Below are positions 25,562 to 34,582 of a DNA stretch of 64,000 nucleotides, one piece after another. The notes under the pieces were generated by a model. The model was given only the letters and a program-made list of their open reading frames with translations, was not told the origin of the DNA and searched no databases. Source of the DNA: Boseongicola sp. SB0665_bin_10 (GTDB taxonomy: Bacteria > Pseudomonadota > Alphaproteobacteria > Rhodobacterales > Rhodobacteraceae). The position numbers and the translations under genes were made by a program. Numbering within the stretch: position 1 is the stretch's first letter; each line of letters begins with the position of its first letter. Where the stretch lies: NCBI GenBank assembly GCA_009838075.1, contig VXSG01000050.1, positions 44,978 through 108,977 on the forward strand. Reading direction: 5' to 3'.

Positions 25562-26383
25562 CGTCTCTTCTTCCTTTGCTTGCCCGTTCGGATTCCGCAA
25601 CTTGTCAACGGGGCTCTTCTTGACGTCTTTCCGATTGGCCAGTCAGGTTGCACCGCCTGACGTGGCGAATTCCGCTTTCTGGCGTGCCAGATCGTGTGCT
25701 GTCGCCAAGTTGAAGCGAGCTTGCCTGTTGTCAACACGGAACTGCGCCGTGCGTTGAGGCCCACCATCTGACCAATGCCGAAAGTTGCCAGATGCGTCGG
25801 CTGTAGAGGATCGACAAGAGGGGTCCGACCTATTGTCTCGCCCGTGACACAAGAGCCTGAGTTTGGCACGGCCTTCAGTGTCGAGAGCGAAGGTGAAACC
25901 GCCGATGCAGCGGAGGAAAGTGTCAAACTGGCGACAGGCTTGCCGTATGCGTTGTGCGCCGTGATCGCGGCGCTGCATGCACTGCTGGTCACTGGCCGGC
26001 CGCAATTGATTCTCGCCCCATTACGGGCTGGCTTTCCAGGACGGGCACCGCATGCAACTACGCCATCGTCCTTGCCGACCAGATTGGCATCGAACGCCAG
26101 TCCTTGCCGTTCGATCGTGCCATCGTGGCGGCGGCCAGGAAACGGCTGGACCAGGTTCCGCTGATCCCGTTGACGACGATTCCTCGCTTGATCCCGATAA
26201 CGCAGCCCGTTGGTGTCTTGTTCGGCCCTTGGCCATGCTCATGATCGACCGGCGCTTGCTGGCTCACGTCTCCCCAGCTTGCCTTCGCGTCGTTTCAAGT
26301 TGCGGCTGTCTCCCGGCAATCCGTAGTGCCGAGCGCGTCTCTGAACTGGCGACACGCGCTCTGCCAATGCCGGTGTCCTGTGC
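25562..26383. other. 822-bp stretch without an intact gene; possible remnants
   Basis: No intact gene is visible. Two plus-strand stretches read like protein, in different frames: about 25850-26010 (FGTAFSVESEGETADAAEES) and about 26050-26210 (CNYAIVLADQIGIERQSLPF, then AIVAAARKRLDQ). This could be a frameshifted remnant, but I cannot assign a family. Confidence 0.35.
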
Positions 26384-26848
26384 CTAGTTTCCTTCGAAGG
26401 CGGACCTCATTGCTGCGATGTCAATCTTGCTCATGCCAAGCATTGCCTTCTGCGCGCGTGCAGCGGCCTTGCGGTCATCCGAACCCAGCATTTCCGGCAA
26501 GGCCCGCGGATAGATTTGCCATGACACGCCCCAGCGATCGGCCAGCCAGCCGCACTGCCCTGCAGAACCGCCATCGGCGACAAGGGCATCCCAAATCCGA
26601 TCGGTTTCGGCCTGATCCGGCGTGGTGACTGCGATCGAGCAAGCCGGATTCAACTTGTAGTGCGGGCCGCCGTTGAGGATTTCGTAGGGGACGCCTCCAA
26701 GAGTGAATGAGACAATCAACGGTTCGCCACCGCCGGTGTCGGGCGCATGGAGTTCGCTCCCTGGAATAAGTTTCACGTAGAACTTTGCAGCTGCCAGTCC
26801 TTTGCCGTCAAACCAAAGGCAGGTGCGGATCGAGTTGTTCTCAGACAT
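26384..26848 (-). CDS. PhnB-like VOC-family protein
   Basis: This 154-residue protein matches the PhnB/3-demethylubiquinone-methyltransferase-like VOC family. Typical blocks are CLWFDGKGLAAAKFYVKLIPGSE, EPLIVSFTLGGVPYEILNGGPHYKLNPACSI, and WDALVADGGSAGQCGWLADRWGVSWQIYPRALPEML. The biochemical role of this family is mostly unknown. The start at 26848 follows GAGAG. It is an isolated gene with no clear operon partner. Confidence 0.83.
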   Translation of the reverse strand: MSENNSIRTCLWFDGKGLAAAKFYVKLIPGSELHAPDTGGGEPLIVSFTLGGVPYEILNGGPHYKLNPACSIAVTTPDQAETDRIWDALVADGGSAGQCGWLADRWGVSWQIYPRALPEMLGSDDRKAAARAQKAMLGMSKIDIAAMRSAFEGN

Positions 26849-27144
26849 TGCTCTCTTTCCCTTGCATTTTGCGAAGTGCATCTTGTCGCATGGACGGAAC
26901 CGGCCGGGCCTTTCGCGCGATTCCGTCCATCATGTGCGTTCTGCCTCGGCCCTCGGTTGGCCGAACTGCGCGTCTCGTGAGCTCAGCATAACATGTCTTG
27001 CGGGAAACGATTAGCCGAGAGAGCCTGCTTGCAGCATTCGCGCTTGAGCAGTGCCTAGGGGCATGAACACGCAGTTCGCGTTTCGACCAAGTGACGCCAA
27101 GTTGGCCATGGCCTTCCGCACCAGGCAACTGTAGGCTTCGCGCC

Positions 27145-28284
27145 ATGCCGACACTGCCGGACTTTCGTTTGGAAACCCATTTCTCGAAGTGGGAGTTCAA
27201 GGCCAGGCACCACATGACCGCGTCAGATGCGGAAAGCATCTCGATGCGCGAGTTGCTGGCTATGGCACCGCCGGAGGAGCGGGAAGCGTTCGACAGCCTC
27301 TGGCTCGGCTACACGGAGACTTTCGGCGCCCCCGATCTTCGTGAGGCGATCGCGGGCACTTATCTGCGGCAATCGCCTTCCGACATCCTTTGCTTTGCGG
27401 GGGCGAGCGAGGGGATATTCGCCGCCAACAACGTGATTCTCGACTCTGACAGCCACGCCATTGTGGTGACGCCGAACTACCAAAGCCACGAAACCTTGCC
27501 TCTCGCGATCTGCGAGGCAACCGGGGTGCCGCTCGAGCCCGACGACAACTGGTCGCTCGACATCGATCGCATCAGGGACGCGATCCGTCCGAACACGCGG
27601 CTGGTCACGATCAACTTCCCGCACAACCCGACCGGAACCATCCTTCCGATCGATCGCTACCTGGCGCTGGTCGACCTTTGCCGCACCCACGGCATCTACG
27701 TTCTCCATGACGAAATCTTCAACGGATTGGGGCCATCCGGCGCCAGGCACCTGCCGTTCATCGCGGACGTCTACGAACGCGGCCTGTCGCTGAACGTGAT
27801 GTCGAAGTCCTTCGGCTTGCCGGGCTTGCGGATCGGTTGGATCGCCTGTCAGGATTCGAACCTGAACTCCAGGATGGAGCGGATGAAGCACTATCTTTCG
27901 ATCTGCAATTCCGGACCAAGCGAACGGCTGGCGAAGATCGCACTCGAGAACCGTGTGCGGCTGCTTGCCCGCAACTGCCGGATCGTGGACGAGAACCTGC
28001 CGAGGTGGGACGCCTTCTTCGCCCGGCACGCAGACCTGTTCGAGTGGCGACGGCCTGATGGCGCATGCACGGCATTCCCGCGCTACAAGGGAAACGAAGG
28101 CGTGGAAGAGTTCTGCAGGTCCCTGGTGGAAGAGAGCGGAGTGCTACTTCTGCCGGGGACGATATTCTCGTCGTGCCTCGGCCCCGTTCCCGATGACCGA
28201 TTTCGCCTGGGATTCGGGCGCAGCGGGCTGGACGAGGGCCTCGCCGCGATGGATGCACACATCGTGAGGAACAAAGCCGATTGA
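27145..28284 (+). CDS. PLP-dependent class I/II aminotransferase
   Basis: This 379-residue fold-type I aminotransferase has NFPHNPTGTIL (cofactor Asn), VLHDEIFNG (Asp contacting the pyridine N), the Schiff-base Lys in VMSKSFGLPGLRIGW and the carboxylate-binding Arg in FRLGFGR. The start ATG 27145 gives MPTLPDFRLETHFSKWEF, the usual N-terminus for the capreomycidine-synthase/MalY-like branch. It has no adjacent partner gene, so the amino acid substrate is unknown. Confidence 0.88.
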   Translation: MPTLPDFRLETHFSKWEFKARHHMTASDAESISMRELLAMAPPEEREAFDSLWLGYTETFGAPDLREAIAGTYLRQSPSDILCFAGASEGIFAANNVILDSDSHAIVVTPNYQSHETLPLAICEATGVPLEPDDNWSLDIDRIRDAIRPNTRLVTINFPHNPTGTILPIDRYLALVDLCRTHGIYVLHDEIFNGLGPSGARHLPFIADVYERGLSLNVMSKSFGLPGLRIGWIACQDSNLNSRMERMKHYLSICNSGPSERLAKIALENRVRLLARNCRIVDENLPRWDAFFARHADLFEWRRPDGACTAFPRYKGNEGVEEFCRSLVEESGVLLLPGTIFSSCLGPVPDDRFRLGFGRSGLDEGLAAMDAHIVRNKAD

Positions 28285-28995
28285 GGGTCGTCGGGCCGGC
28301 GGCAGCATCAATTTCGACAAGGCGCAGGCGAAGACGCCAAGGGCATGCTCGTTGCGATGGAGGTGGCGGCCATGGTCGACGCCACCGGCCTGCAGACGGG
28401 AATTCGAACTGCGGTGCGCAATGGCCCATGGCCTGCAGTTCAATGACTGCCAAGCAAGACCATTTTCATGACACGTTCCTGGAAGGACCGGATTTCGTGC
28501 CACGGGTTCAGTTCTCGGAAACCGGCATTCGCGAGACGATAGATCGCGGTCGTTCGCCATTGCAGTGAACGACTCGCAGGAACCCCGGTGCCTGCACCGA
28601 CGTGACCGGTTTCGCGCCGTCGGCGGCGATATGTCTGACTTGCTGAACACAAAGAACAATTTCTGATCTGTTTCATGCTTCAGAATTACGGCCAACTGTT
28701 GGCGCGGACACGGCGAATGGGAGCCGCCGCGCTGACGGACGCGACAGCGTTCGAATGCCATCGAACAGTCAAGCTCTCCGGAAACTGCGAAATCCCCAAC
28801 TTCGCTGCCGAACTCGCGAACTCGGTTCGGCATGGAGGTGAGAAGACGCATCACAGCCATTGATAGGCTCGCAAGCGGCAGATTTGCCGGCTCCAGTCAA
28901 GACACACGGTAGTGTGACGCCGGCACAATCGGCGGTTTCGATGCAGGCATCGACCCAGGGCGCTGCGCAGGACTTTCCGTCGGACGCGGGGCCAT
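28285..28995. other. 711-bp stretch without an intact gene
   Basis: No intact gene is seen. A plus-strand stretch at about 28345-28438 reads GMLVAMEVAAMVDATGLQTG before a stop, and looks like a fragment of a real protein. I cannot name its family. The rest looks non-coding. Confidence 0.35.
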
Positions 28996-29907
28996 TCACG
29001 TCTCGAAACTCTGCAGATGTTCCTCAAGCCGCTCCGAGAAGTGCAGGATCTCAATGCGGTGCTGCTCTTGCTTGCGGACCCAAAGCGCGATGTCTCTGCG
29101 AATCTCGGGAAAGTTCGACTGGACAATCCGCGCGCCGCCAAGATCGCCAAGCATTCCGATGAGCCTTTCCGGCAATGCGACCAAGGCATCAGTCGTCTTC
29201 AGCAAGTGCAGGGGAATCATCAGGTCGCCGGTTATGGAAATGTTCTGCCTCTTGGGTTCAATCCCGAGGAAAAGGAAGATCTCGGACTCCGTTCCGTGGA
29301 TTCCCGCGCGCGCGCCAGCGATCACCCATCGCGCCCTTTCGAGTCGTTCCCTTGTTGCGGCCACGCCCTTGCGAGCAAGTTCCGATCGGGCGCCGGCAAC
29401 AATCACCAGCCTGTCAGGGAAGACCACTTTCTGGGTCAGGCTTCCCTCGTGCAGCCGCAACTGTGACGGCGCGAGGACGACATCCAGCCTGTTGTCTATC
29501 AGCCGCCTGATCAGGGGGGCAGCTGAAGCGCTGAAGACGAGAAGTGCGTAAGGCCATGTGCCACGGAGCGACTTCTCGACAAGGCCGGGGATGATCGTCG
29601 CCGCCAGAAACGGGCCAACCCCAAGACGCAGTTCCGAAGTGATCCCCTCTCGCCATCGCCGAAGGGCGTCATCCGCGGCCTCGGCTTCCGCCAATATCAC
29701 CCGACCTCGTTCTGCCAGTCGTTCACCGACGTCCGTGGCAACGACGCCATGGCTTTCGCGGATCAGGACGGGCGCCCCGACACGATCCTCGATGATCTTC
29801 ATGCTGCGACTGAGCGTCGGCTGGGTGACGTTGAGCCGCTTCGCGGCCCTGTTGATCGAGCCAAGATCGATCGCGACAGCAAGTTGGGTCAGGAGGCGCG
29901 GATCCAT
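28996..29907 (-). CDS. LysR-family regulator of the TAXI-TRAP/sulfatase operon
   Basis: This 303-residue LTTR has an N-terminal HTH (INRAAKRLNVTQPTLSRSMKIIEDRVGAPVLIRESHGVV, residues about 18-56) and a periplasmic-binding-like effector domain. Because it is divergent from the TAXI receptor gene (95-bp gap), it probably controls that operon. The start at 29907 (MDPRLLTQLAVAID) is the family start; longer frames upstream run into the promoter. Confidence 0.88.
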   Translation of the reverse strand: MDPRLLTQLAVAIDLGSINRAAKRLNVTQPTLSRSMKIIEDRVGAPVLIRESHGVVATDVGERLAERGRVILAEAEAADDALRRWREGITSELRLGVGPFLAATIIPGLVEKSLRGTWPYALLVFSASAAPLIRRLIDNRLDVVLAPSQLRLHEGSLTQKVVFPDRLVIVAGARSELARKGVAATRERLERARWVIAGARAGIHGTESEIFLFLGIEPKRQNISITGDLMIPLHLLKTTDALVALPERLIGMLGDLGGARIVQSNFPEIRRDIALWVRKQEQHRIEILHFSERLEEHLQSFET

Positions 29908-30002
29908 GGGTATACAGATTCCTATAACGAGCTTTGATTTTCTGATTTTATTTTCATCTCCCGTTTCTGCAAGCTGGGCACACAGAAAATTGGGAGGACT
30001 CC
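29908..30002. promoter_or_regulatory. LysR/TAXI divergent promoter
   Basis: This 95-bp gap is AT-rich at 29911-29955. A symmetric element TATA-N8-TATA lies at 29911-29926, next to the LysR start, and is a candidate LTTR site. GGGAGG precedes the receptor ATG at 30003. No perfect T-N11-A palindrome is visible here. Confidence 0.4.
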
Positions 30003-31010
30003 ATGAATACGCTTCGCATGGCGGCAATTGCCGCCACATTTGCAACCGCGCCGCTGACATTTGCACAGGCCGACACCCTGAAGGCCGAAGGCGGTTCGGC
30101 AGCGGGCCTGAGTGCGCTCGTTCCTCAACTGCTGTCGAAATATGCGGCGCCTGACCACGAAATCCGAGTCAATGTCGACCAGACCCTGACACGGGCCGCG
30201 CTGAAGGTCGCGACAGGTGCAATCGACATGGCCAGCACGCCAGCTGGCGCCTTCTCCCGCATGCGGGTCGGCAAGGGTCCGTACAAGGATCTTGGGCAGG
30301 AAGCGATCGACGCCTCCGAGAACATCCGGTCCCTGTTCTCCTTCCTTGGCGGACACATCCACGTCATGACCTATGAGGACAGCGGCATCGAGAGCTGGGA
30401 AGACATCAAGGGCAAGCGCGTGTTCGTCGGGCCGCCTGCGGGATCGGCATCGGCCCAGACGACCAAGCTGATTGAATCGATCACCGGCTTCAAGGCCAAC
30501 GAGGACTACGAGGCAATCAAGCTCGCGTGGTCCGCGGCAAGCCAGGCATTCGAAGACGGCAAGTTCGATGTCTTCATGCGAACGGGAACCATGGGTTCGG
30601 CGGCGGTTGACCAGTACGGTGCGGCCAAGAAGTTCCGGCTCCTCGACATTCCAGAGGAGGTATTGGGTACTGATGCCTGGAACGACTACCTGAGTACGCC
30701 GGGCTACGCTGCCGACACGCTCCCGGCAGGGTCGTATTCCAACCAGGTCAACAACGACGAAGACCTTCTTGCCACGGCCTACGTGATGTTCCTGAGCGTC
30801 AACAAGGACATGGATGACGACGTGGCCTACCAGTTGACCAAGGCGATGTTCGAGAACCTCGACGACGCGCATTCGGTCAATCAGGGCCTGACACCGTTGA
30901 CGCTGGACAATGCCTTTGTCTCGCTTGGCGCCCGCCTGCATCCGGGTGCGATTCGCTACTATGAAGAAATGGGCGTGGCGATCCCGGACAATCTTCGCGG
31001 CGGTTCGTAA
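30003..31010 (+). CDS. TAXI-family TRAP transporter substrate-binding protein
   Basis: This 335-residue protein has a signal peptide (residues 1-23, cleavage after AQA) and the TAXI receptor layout. It shows GGSAAGLSALVPQLL early, a central NVDQTLTRAALKVATGAIDMA and VFVGPPAGSASAQTTKLIES. It delivers an unknown, probably anionic, solute to the fused permease downstream. A strong hairpin follows the stop, probably giving higher receptor than permease expression. Confidence 0.87.
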   Translation: MNTLRMAAIAATFATAPLTFAQADTLKAEGGSAAGLSALVPQLLSKYAAPDHEIRVNVDQTLTRAALKVATGAIDMASTPAGAFSRMRVGKGPYKDLGQEAIDASENIRSLFSFLGGHIHVMTYEDSGIESWEDIKGKRVFVGPPAGSASAQTTKLIESITGFKANEDYEAIKLAWSAASQAFEDGKFDVFMRTGTMGSAAVDQYGAAKKFRLLDIPEEVLGTDAWNDYLSTPGYAADTLPAGSYSNQVNNDEDLLATAYVMFLSVNKDMDDDVAYQLTKAMFENLDDAHSVNQGLTPLTLDNAFVSLGARLHPGAIRYYEEMGVAIPDNLRGGS

Positions 31011-31022
31011 GGCACGCGCGTC

Positions 31023-31045
31023 GGGCCGGGCCTAGCACCCGGCCC
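31023..31045 (+). terminator. Intercistronic hairpin between receptor and permease genes
   Basis: GGGCCGGG (31023-31030) and CCCGGCCC (31038-31045) form a perfect 8-bp stem with a 7-nt loop. No long T-run follows, so partial termination or mRNA protection is more likely than full termination. Confidence 0.6.
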
Positions 31046-31052
31046 TTCAATC

Positions 31053-33017
31053 ATGTCGTCCGTCCCAAGCTCCTGGAGTCAGGACATGGCCTCGGTGAAC
31101 ACTTCCGCGCGCCCTTTCAGGGAACGCATCCTCCTGGCTATCGGCTTTTGCTTCGCGGTCTTGGGGTTTCTCAATGCTGTCCCGGATCTAGGGCCATTGC
31201 CGTCGATTGGCGTCATTCCCGCGGTTGAGCTTCATCCAACGGTCTTTGCCAGCGGGTTCATCATTTCCTTTCTTGCAATTTCACGGTTTTCAGGCGGACC
31301 AGGCGCAATTCTGACGACCGCGCTCAACGCGATTCTGGCGTGTGTCGGCCTCTATGCGCTTTGGTCCTTCAACGTCGCCGTCTCGCGAATCGAGGATGTC
31401 GGTCTCTTCTTTTTCGATGAGTTCCACGCCTGGATGACGGTGACCGGTTGCGTGATCATCCTGTACTTCTGCTGGCGGATCTGGGGACTGCCGCTTGCCG
31501 TCGTTGGCACCCTGGCTCTCCTCTACTTTTTCTTCGGCGAGCACCTTCCTGGAATACTTGGCCATGCAGGCATGGACTTTGTCCAGGACACGCCGGCCGA
31601 GCTCTGGTACAACACGGGCGACGGGGTCATGGGGAACATCCTGGCGATCCTCGTGAACACCGTGTTTCCGTTCATCATCATGGGCGCGGTGCTTGAGGGG
31701 ACCGGTGGCGGAGCCTCGATGATCAAGTTGAGCTTCCACGCCATGCGGCGGTTTCGCGGCGGCCCCGCGCATGCGGCGATCATGGCGTCTTCGCTCTTCG
31801 GCACGGTGTCCGGTTCGGCCGTGGCCAACGTGGTCGGAACCGGGGTCATCACGATCCCGATGATCAAGAGGCGCGGCTTTCGCCCGACATTCGCCGGCGG
31901 CGTCGAGGCGACGGCCTCGACGGGCGGCCAGATCATGCCGCCCATCATGGGTGCCGCCGCCCTCGTCATGGCAGATTTCATTGCGATCGACTATCTCATC
32001 ATCATTGTTGCGGCGATTGTACCGGCAGTTGCATACTACGCTTCGCTCTTCACGACAGTGATGTTCGAAGCCCGCTCGCTCGGTGTCGAGGCGACGGCCG
32101 AGTCCGAAATGGATCCAGTCACGCTCCAGGACTGGATCAGCCTCATCCTGGTCATCGTGCCAATCTCGATCGTTGTCATAGCGCTCATTCTGGGCTTCTC
32201 GCCGGCTGGATCGGCGATGATCGCGCTGAGCGTGCTTCTCGTCCTGAGTTTCCTGAACCCCGAGATGCGCAGAAAGCCGATCCTGGTTGCCGAGAGCTTT
32301 GCAAGGGGCGGCGTGACCTTCGGCCGGCTGCTCATGGCCATCGGCACCGTCAGCATCATCATTGCCGTGCTCGGAGCCACGGGACTGCCTCTGGAATTTG
32401 CAAAGGTGATCAGCAGCAACGCCGGCCAGAACCTGCTTCTCGCGCTGGTCTTTGCCGCGGTTGCGGCGCTCATACTGGGCATGGGCATGCCCACGTTGCC
32501 AGCCTACCTTACGATCATCATCATACTCGGACCGTCGCTCACCAGCCTTGGGCTGACCGACCTTACGGCGCACTTCTTCGTGTTCTATTTCGGGGTTGCC
32601 TCGGCAATCACGCCGCCTGTCGCCATGGCCGCCTTTGCCGCGGCCTCGATCTCGGGCGGCGGGGCCATCGGGACGGCGGTCCAGGCGACCCGGATCGGCA
32701 TCGTCATCTTCGCGATCCCGTTCTTCTTCGCCTTCAACCCCCAGATGCTGATCGTGGCCGAGGCTGGCGGCGTTTTTGCCATTGGCGGGTTCCTGTTCCT
32801 CCTGCTCCGCCTGGCGCTGCTCATCTACATGCTTGCGTCCGCCGCCTCGCGATTTGACCGGGGCAAGATGCCCGTTTGGGAGGTCATCGCGCGAGCGGCG
32901 GCCGGGCTCTTGCTGATCCACCCATCCGCGTTGGTCGGCGGCATTGCGGCCCTGGCATCCCTAGCCTTGATCGCACTGCACTACGGTGTCCTGAGCCGCA
33001 AGGAGGCCGCAGCATGA
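31053..33017 (+). CDS. TRAP transporter fused permease (DctQM type, TAXI partner)
   Basis: This 654-residue membrane protein fuses the small and large TRAP permease domains, as in most TAXI systems. The N-terminal third contains several segments (LLAIGFCFAVLGFLNAV; TVFASGFIISFLAISRF). The DctM-like part includes GAVLEGTGGGASMIKLSFHAMRR, SSLFGTVSGSAVANVVGTGVITIPM and GMGMPTLPAYLTIIII with ITPPVAMAAFAAASISGG. The start may be 31053 or the in-frame ATG 31086. The stop overlaps the sulfatase start by 4 nt (ATGA). Confidence 0.9.
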   Translation: MSSVPSSWSQDMASVNTSARPFRERILLAIGFCFAVLGFLNAVPDLGPLPSIGVIPAVELHPTVFASGFIISFLAISRFSGGPGAILTTALNAILACVGLYALWSFNVAVSRIEDVGLFFFDEFHAWMTVTGCVIILYFCWRIWGLPLAVVGTLALLYFFFGEHLPGILGHAGMDFVQDTPAELWYNTGDGVMGNILAILVNTVFPFIIMGAVLEGTGGGASMIKLSFHAMRRFRGGPAHAAIMASSLFGTVSGSAVANVVGTGVITIPMIKRRGFRPTFAGGVEATASTGGQIMPPIMGAAALVMADFIAIDYLIIIVAAIVPAVAYYASLFTTVMFEARSLGVEATAESEMDPVTLQDWISLILVIVPISIVVIALILGFSPAGSAMIALSVLLVLSFLNPEMRRKPILVAESFARGGVTFGRLLMAIGTVSIIIAVLGATGLPLEFAKVISSNAGQNLLLALVFAAVAALILGMGMPTLPAYLTIIIILGPSLTSLGLTDLTAHFFVFYFGVASAITPPVAMAAFAAASISGGGAIGTAVQATRIGIVIFAIPFFFAFNPQMLIVAEAGGVFAIGGFLFLLLRLALLIYMLASAASRFDRGKMPVWEVIARAAAGLLLIHPSALVGGIAALASLALIALHYGVLSRKEAAA

Positions 33018-34582
33018 GCGGGCGGCCGAACATCCTCTACTTCATGACAGACCAGCACCGGGCGGACTGGCTCGGACATGCCGGTCATCCCGTGGTGCAG
33101 ACGCCCAACATCGACGGCATCGCGGCACGTGGCACCCGGTTCACCAACTTCTATGTCACGTCGCCAGTCTGCATGCCGAACCGGGGCGCCATCTTCACGG
33201 GCAGGTACCCGTCGGTGAACGGCCTTCGTCACAACGGACTGCCCCTTCCGGCAGATGCCAATACCTTTGTCGATGTATTGCGGGCGGGAGGGTACCGAAC
33301 GGCCTCGATCGGAAAGAGCCATCTCCAGCCGTTCACGAAAAAGCCGATCAGGCGCGAAGACGAGCGCCATGTCGCCAATCCGGATGTCCCTGACGCGCTC
33401 AAGCCAAACGGCTTGCAGTACGAAAGCGAGCAGCCCGATACATACGAAGGGACCGAGTATCACGTGTTGCCGGTCCCCTACTACGGGTTTGACCATGTCC
33501 GGATGGTCACCAGCCACAGCGACGAGTGCGGAGGTCACTACCTGCAATGGCTGAGGCGCCAGACCGATGATTGGGCCTTCCTCAGGGACCGCAGGAACCA
33601 GTTGCCGCACGACTACACGAATCCGCAGGCCTTTCGCACGCGAATACCCGAGGAACTTTACCCGACGTCATACATTCGCAATGAGGCGCAAGACTTCCTG
33701 GAATCGTGCGCGGGAGCAGAAGATCCATTCTTCGCGTTCGTCTCGTTTCCAGATCCGCACCACCCGTTCACTCCGCCGGGAAAGTACTGGGACATGTATG
33801 ACCCCGACGAATTCCAGATCGATCTGCCCTACTGCGCGCACGAGAACCCTCCTCCGCAGCTGCGCGAATGGAAGCGCCTCATGGACGAGGGCATCGTTCC
33901 TTCAAACTTGCAGCAGGCATTCATGGCGTCCGAGCGGCAACTCAGGGAAGCCATGGCCCTTACCGCCGGGATGATCACGATGATAGACGATGCGGTGGGT
34001 GACATCCTCGAAACGCTCGGGGCTTCCGGTCTTGCCGAGAACACGATCGTGATCTTCAACTCGGATCATGGTGACTACATGGGGGCGTTTTCGTTGTTGC
34101 TGAAGGGCCCGTTCTCGCACCGATCGGTCAATCGCGTGCCGTTCATCTGGGCCGACCCGCAAAGGGCCGGCGTACAGGTGGTCGACGGGCTGGCCGCCTC
34201 GATCGACATTGGGCCCACATTGCTCGAACGCTGCGGGATGCTCCCATATTACGGGATGCAGGGCAGGTCGTTCCTGGATCAGCTCGACGGCGGCTCACCC
34301 ACCCGCGATGCCGTCCTGATCGAGCACGAGGAGAACAAGGTCTACCCGGGCTTCGAGAAACGCCCAAACTTGCGCAACCTCGTCACGCCCTCGCATCGAA
34401 TGACGGTCTACAAGGGGCTCGATTACGGAGAGCTCTACGACCTGCGCGTCGATCCTGACGAGACTCGGAACCTCTGGGACGCCCCGCGGGCGGCAGGCGA
34501 CAAGGCCAAGATGATGATCGCCCTGAACCAGGCCATGCTTGACGCAATCGCGCATGGCCCGTGGCCCAAGAGGATCGCATGA
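33014..34582 (+). CDS. Type I (formylglycine) sulfatase
   Basis: This 522-residue protein belongs to the alkaline-phosphatase/sulfatase superfamily. Cys53 lies in PVCMPNRGAIFTGRYPS, the CxPxR motif that is oxidised to formylglycine. Metal-site residues are in YFMTDQHRADW (N-terminus) and NSDHGDYMG. The C-terminal GELYDLRVDPDETRNLWD is typical of sulfatases. No signal peptide is visible, so it should be cytoplasmic, acting on a sulfate ester or sulfamate imported by the TAXI-TRAP system; phosphonate monoester hydrolase activity is an alternative. Overlaps of 4 nt at both ends show tight coupling. No maturase is in the window. Confidence 0.88.
   Translation: MSGRPNILYFMTDQHRADWLGHAGHPVVQTPNIDGIAARGTRFTNFYVTSPVCMPNRGAIFTGRYPSVNGLRHNGLPLPADANTFVDVLRAGGYRTASIGKSHLQPFTKKPIRREDERHVANPDVPDALKPNGLQYESEQPDTYEGTEYHVLPVPYYGFDHVRMVTSHSDECGGHYLQWLRRQTDDWAFLRDRRNQLPHDYTNPQAFRTRIPEELYPTSYIRNEAQDFLESCAGAEDPFFAFVSFPDPHHPFTPPGKYWDMYDPDEFQIDLPYCAHENPPPQLREWKRLMDEGIVPSNLQQAFMASERQLREAMALTAGMITMIDDAVGDILETLGASGLAENTIVIFNSDHGDYMGAFSLLLKGPFSHRSVNRVPFIWADPQRAGVQVVDGLAASIDIGPTLLERCGMLPYYGMQGRSFLDQLDGGSPTRDAVLIEHEENKVYPGFEKRPNLRNLVTPSHRMTVYKGLDYGELYDLRVDPDETRNLWDAPRAAGDKAKMMIALNQAMLDAIAHGPWPKRIA

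Noticed and set aside
31290..32921. About 540-codon minus-strand open stretch opposite the TRAP permease
   Set aside because: Highly charged, repetitive Asp/Arg composition is the mirror image of hydrophobic codons; no domain.
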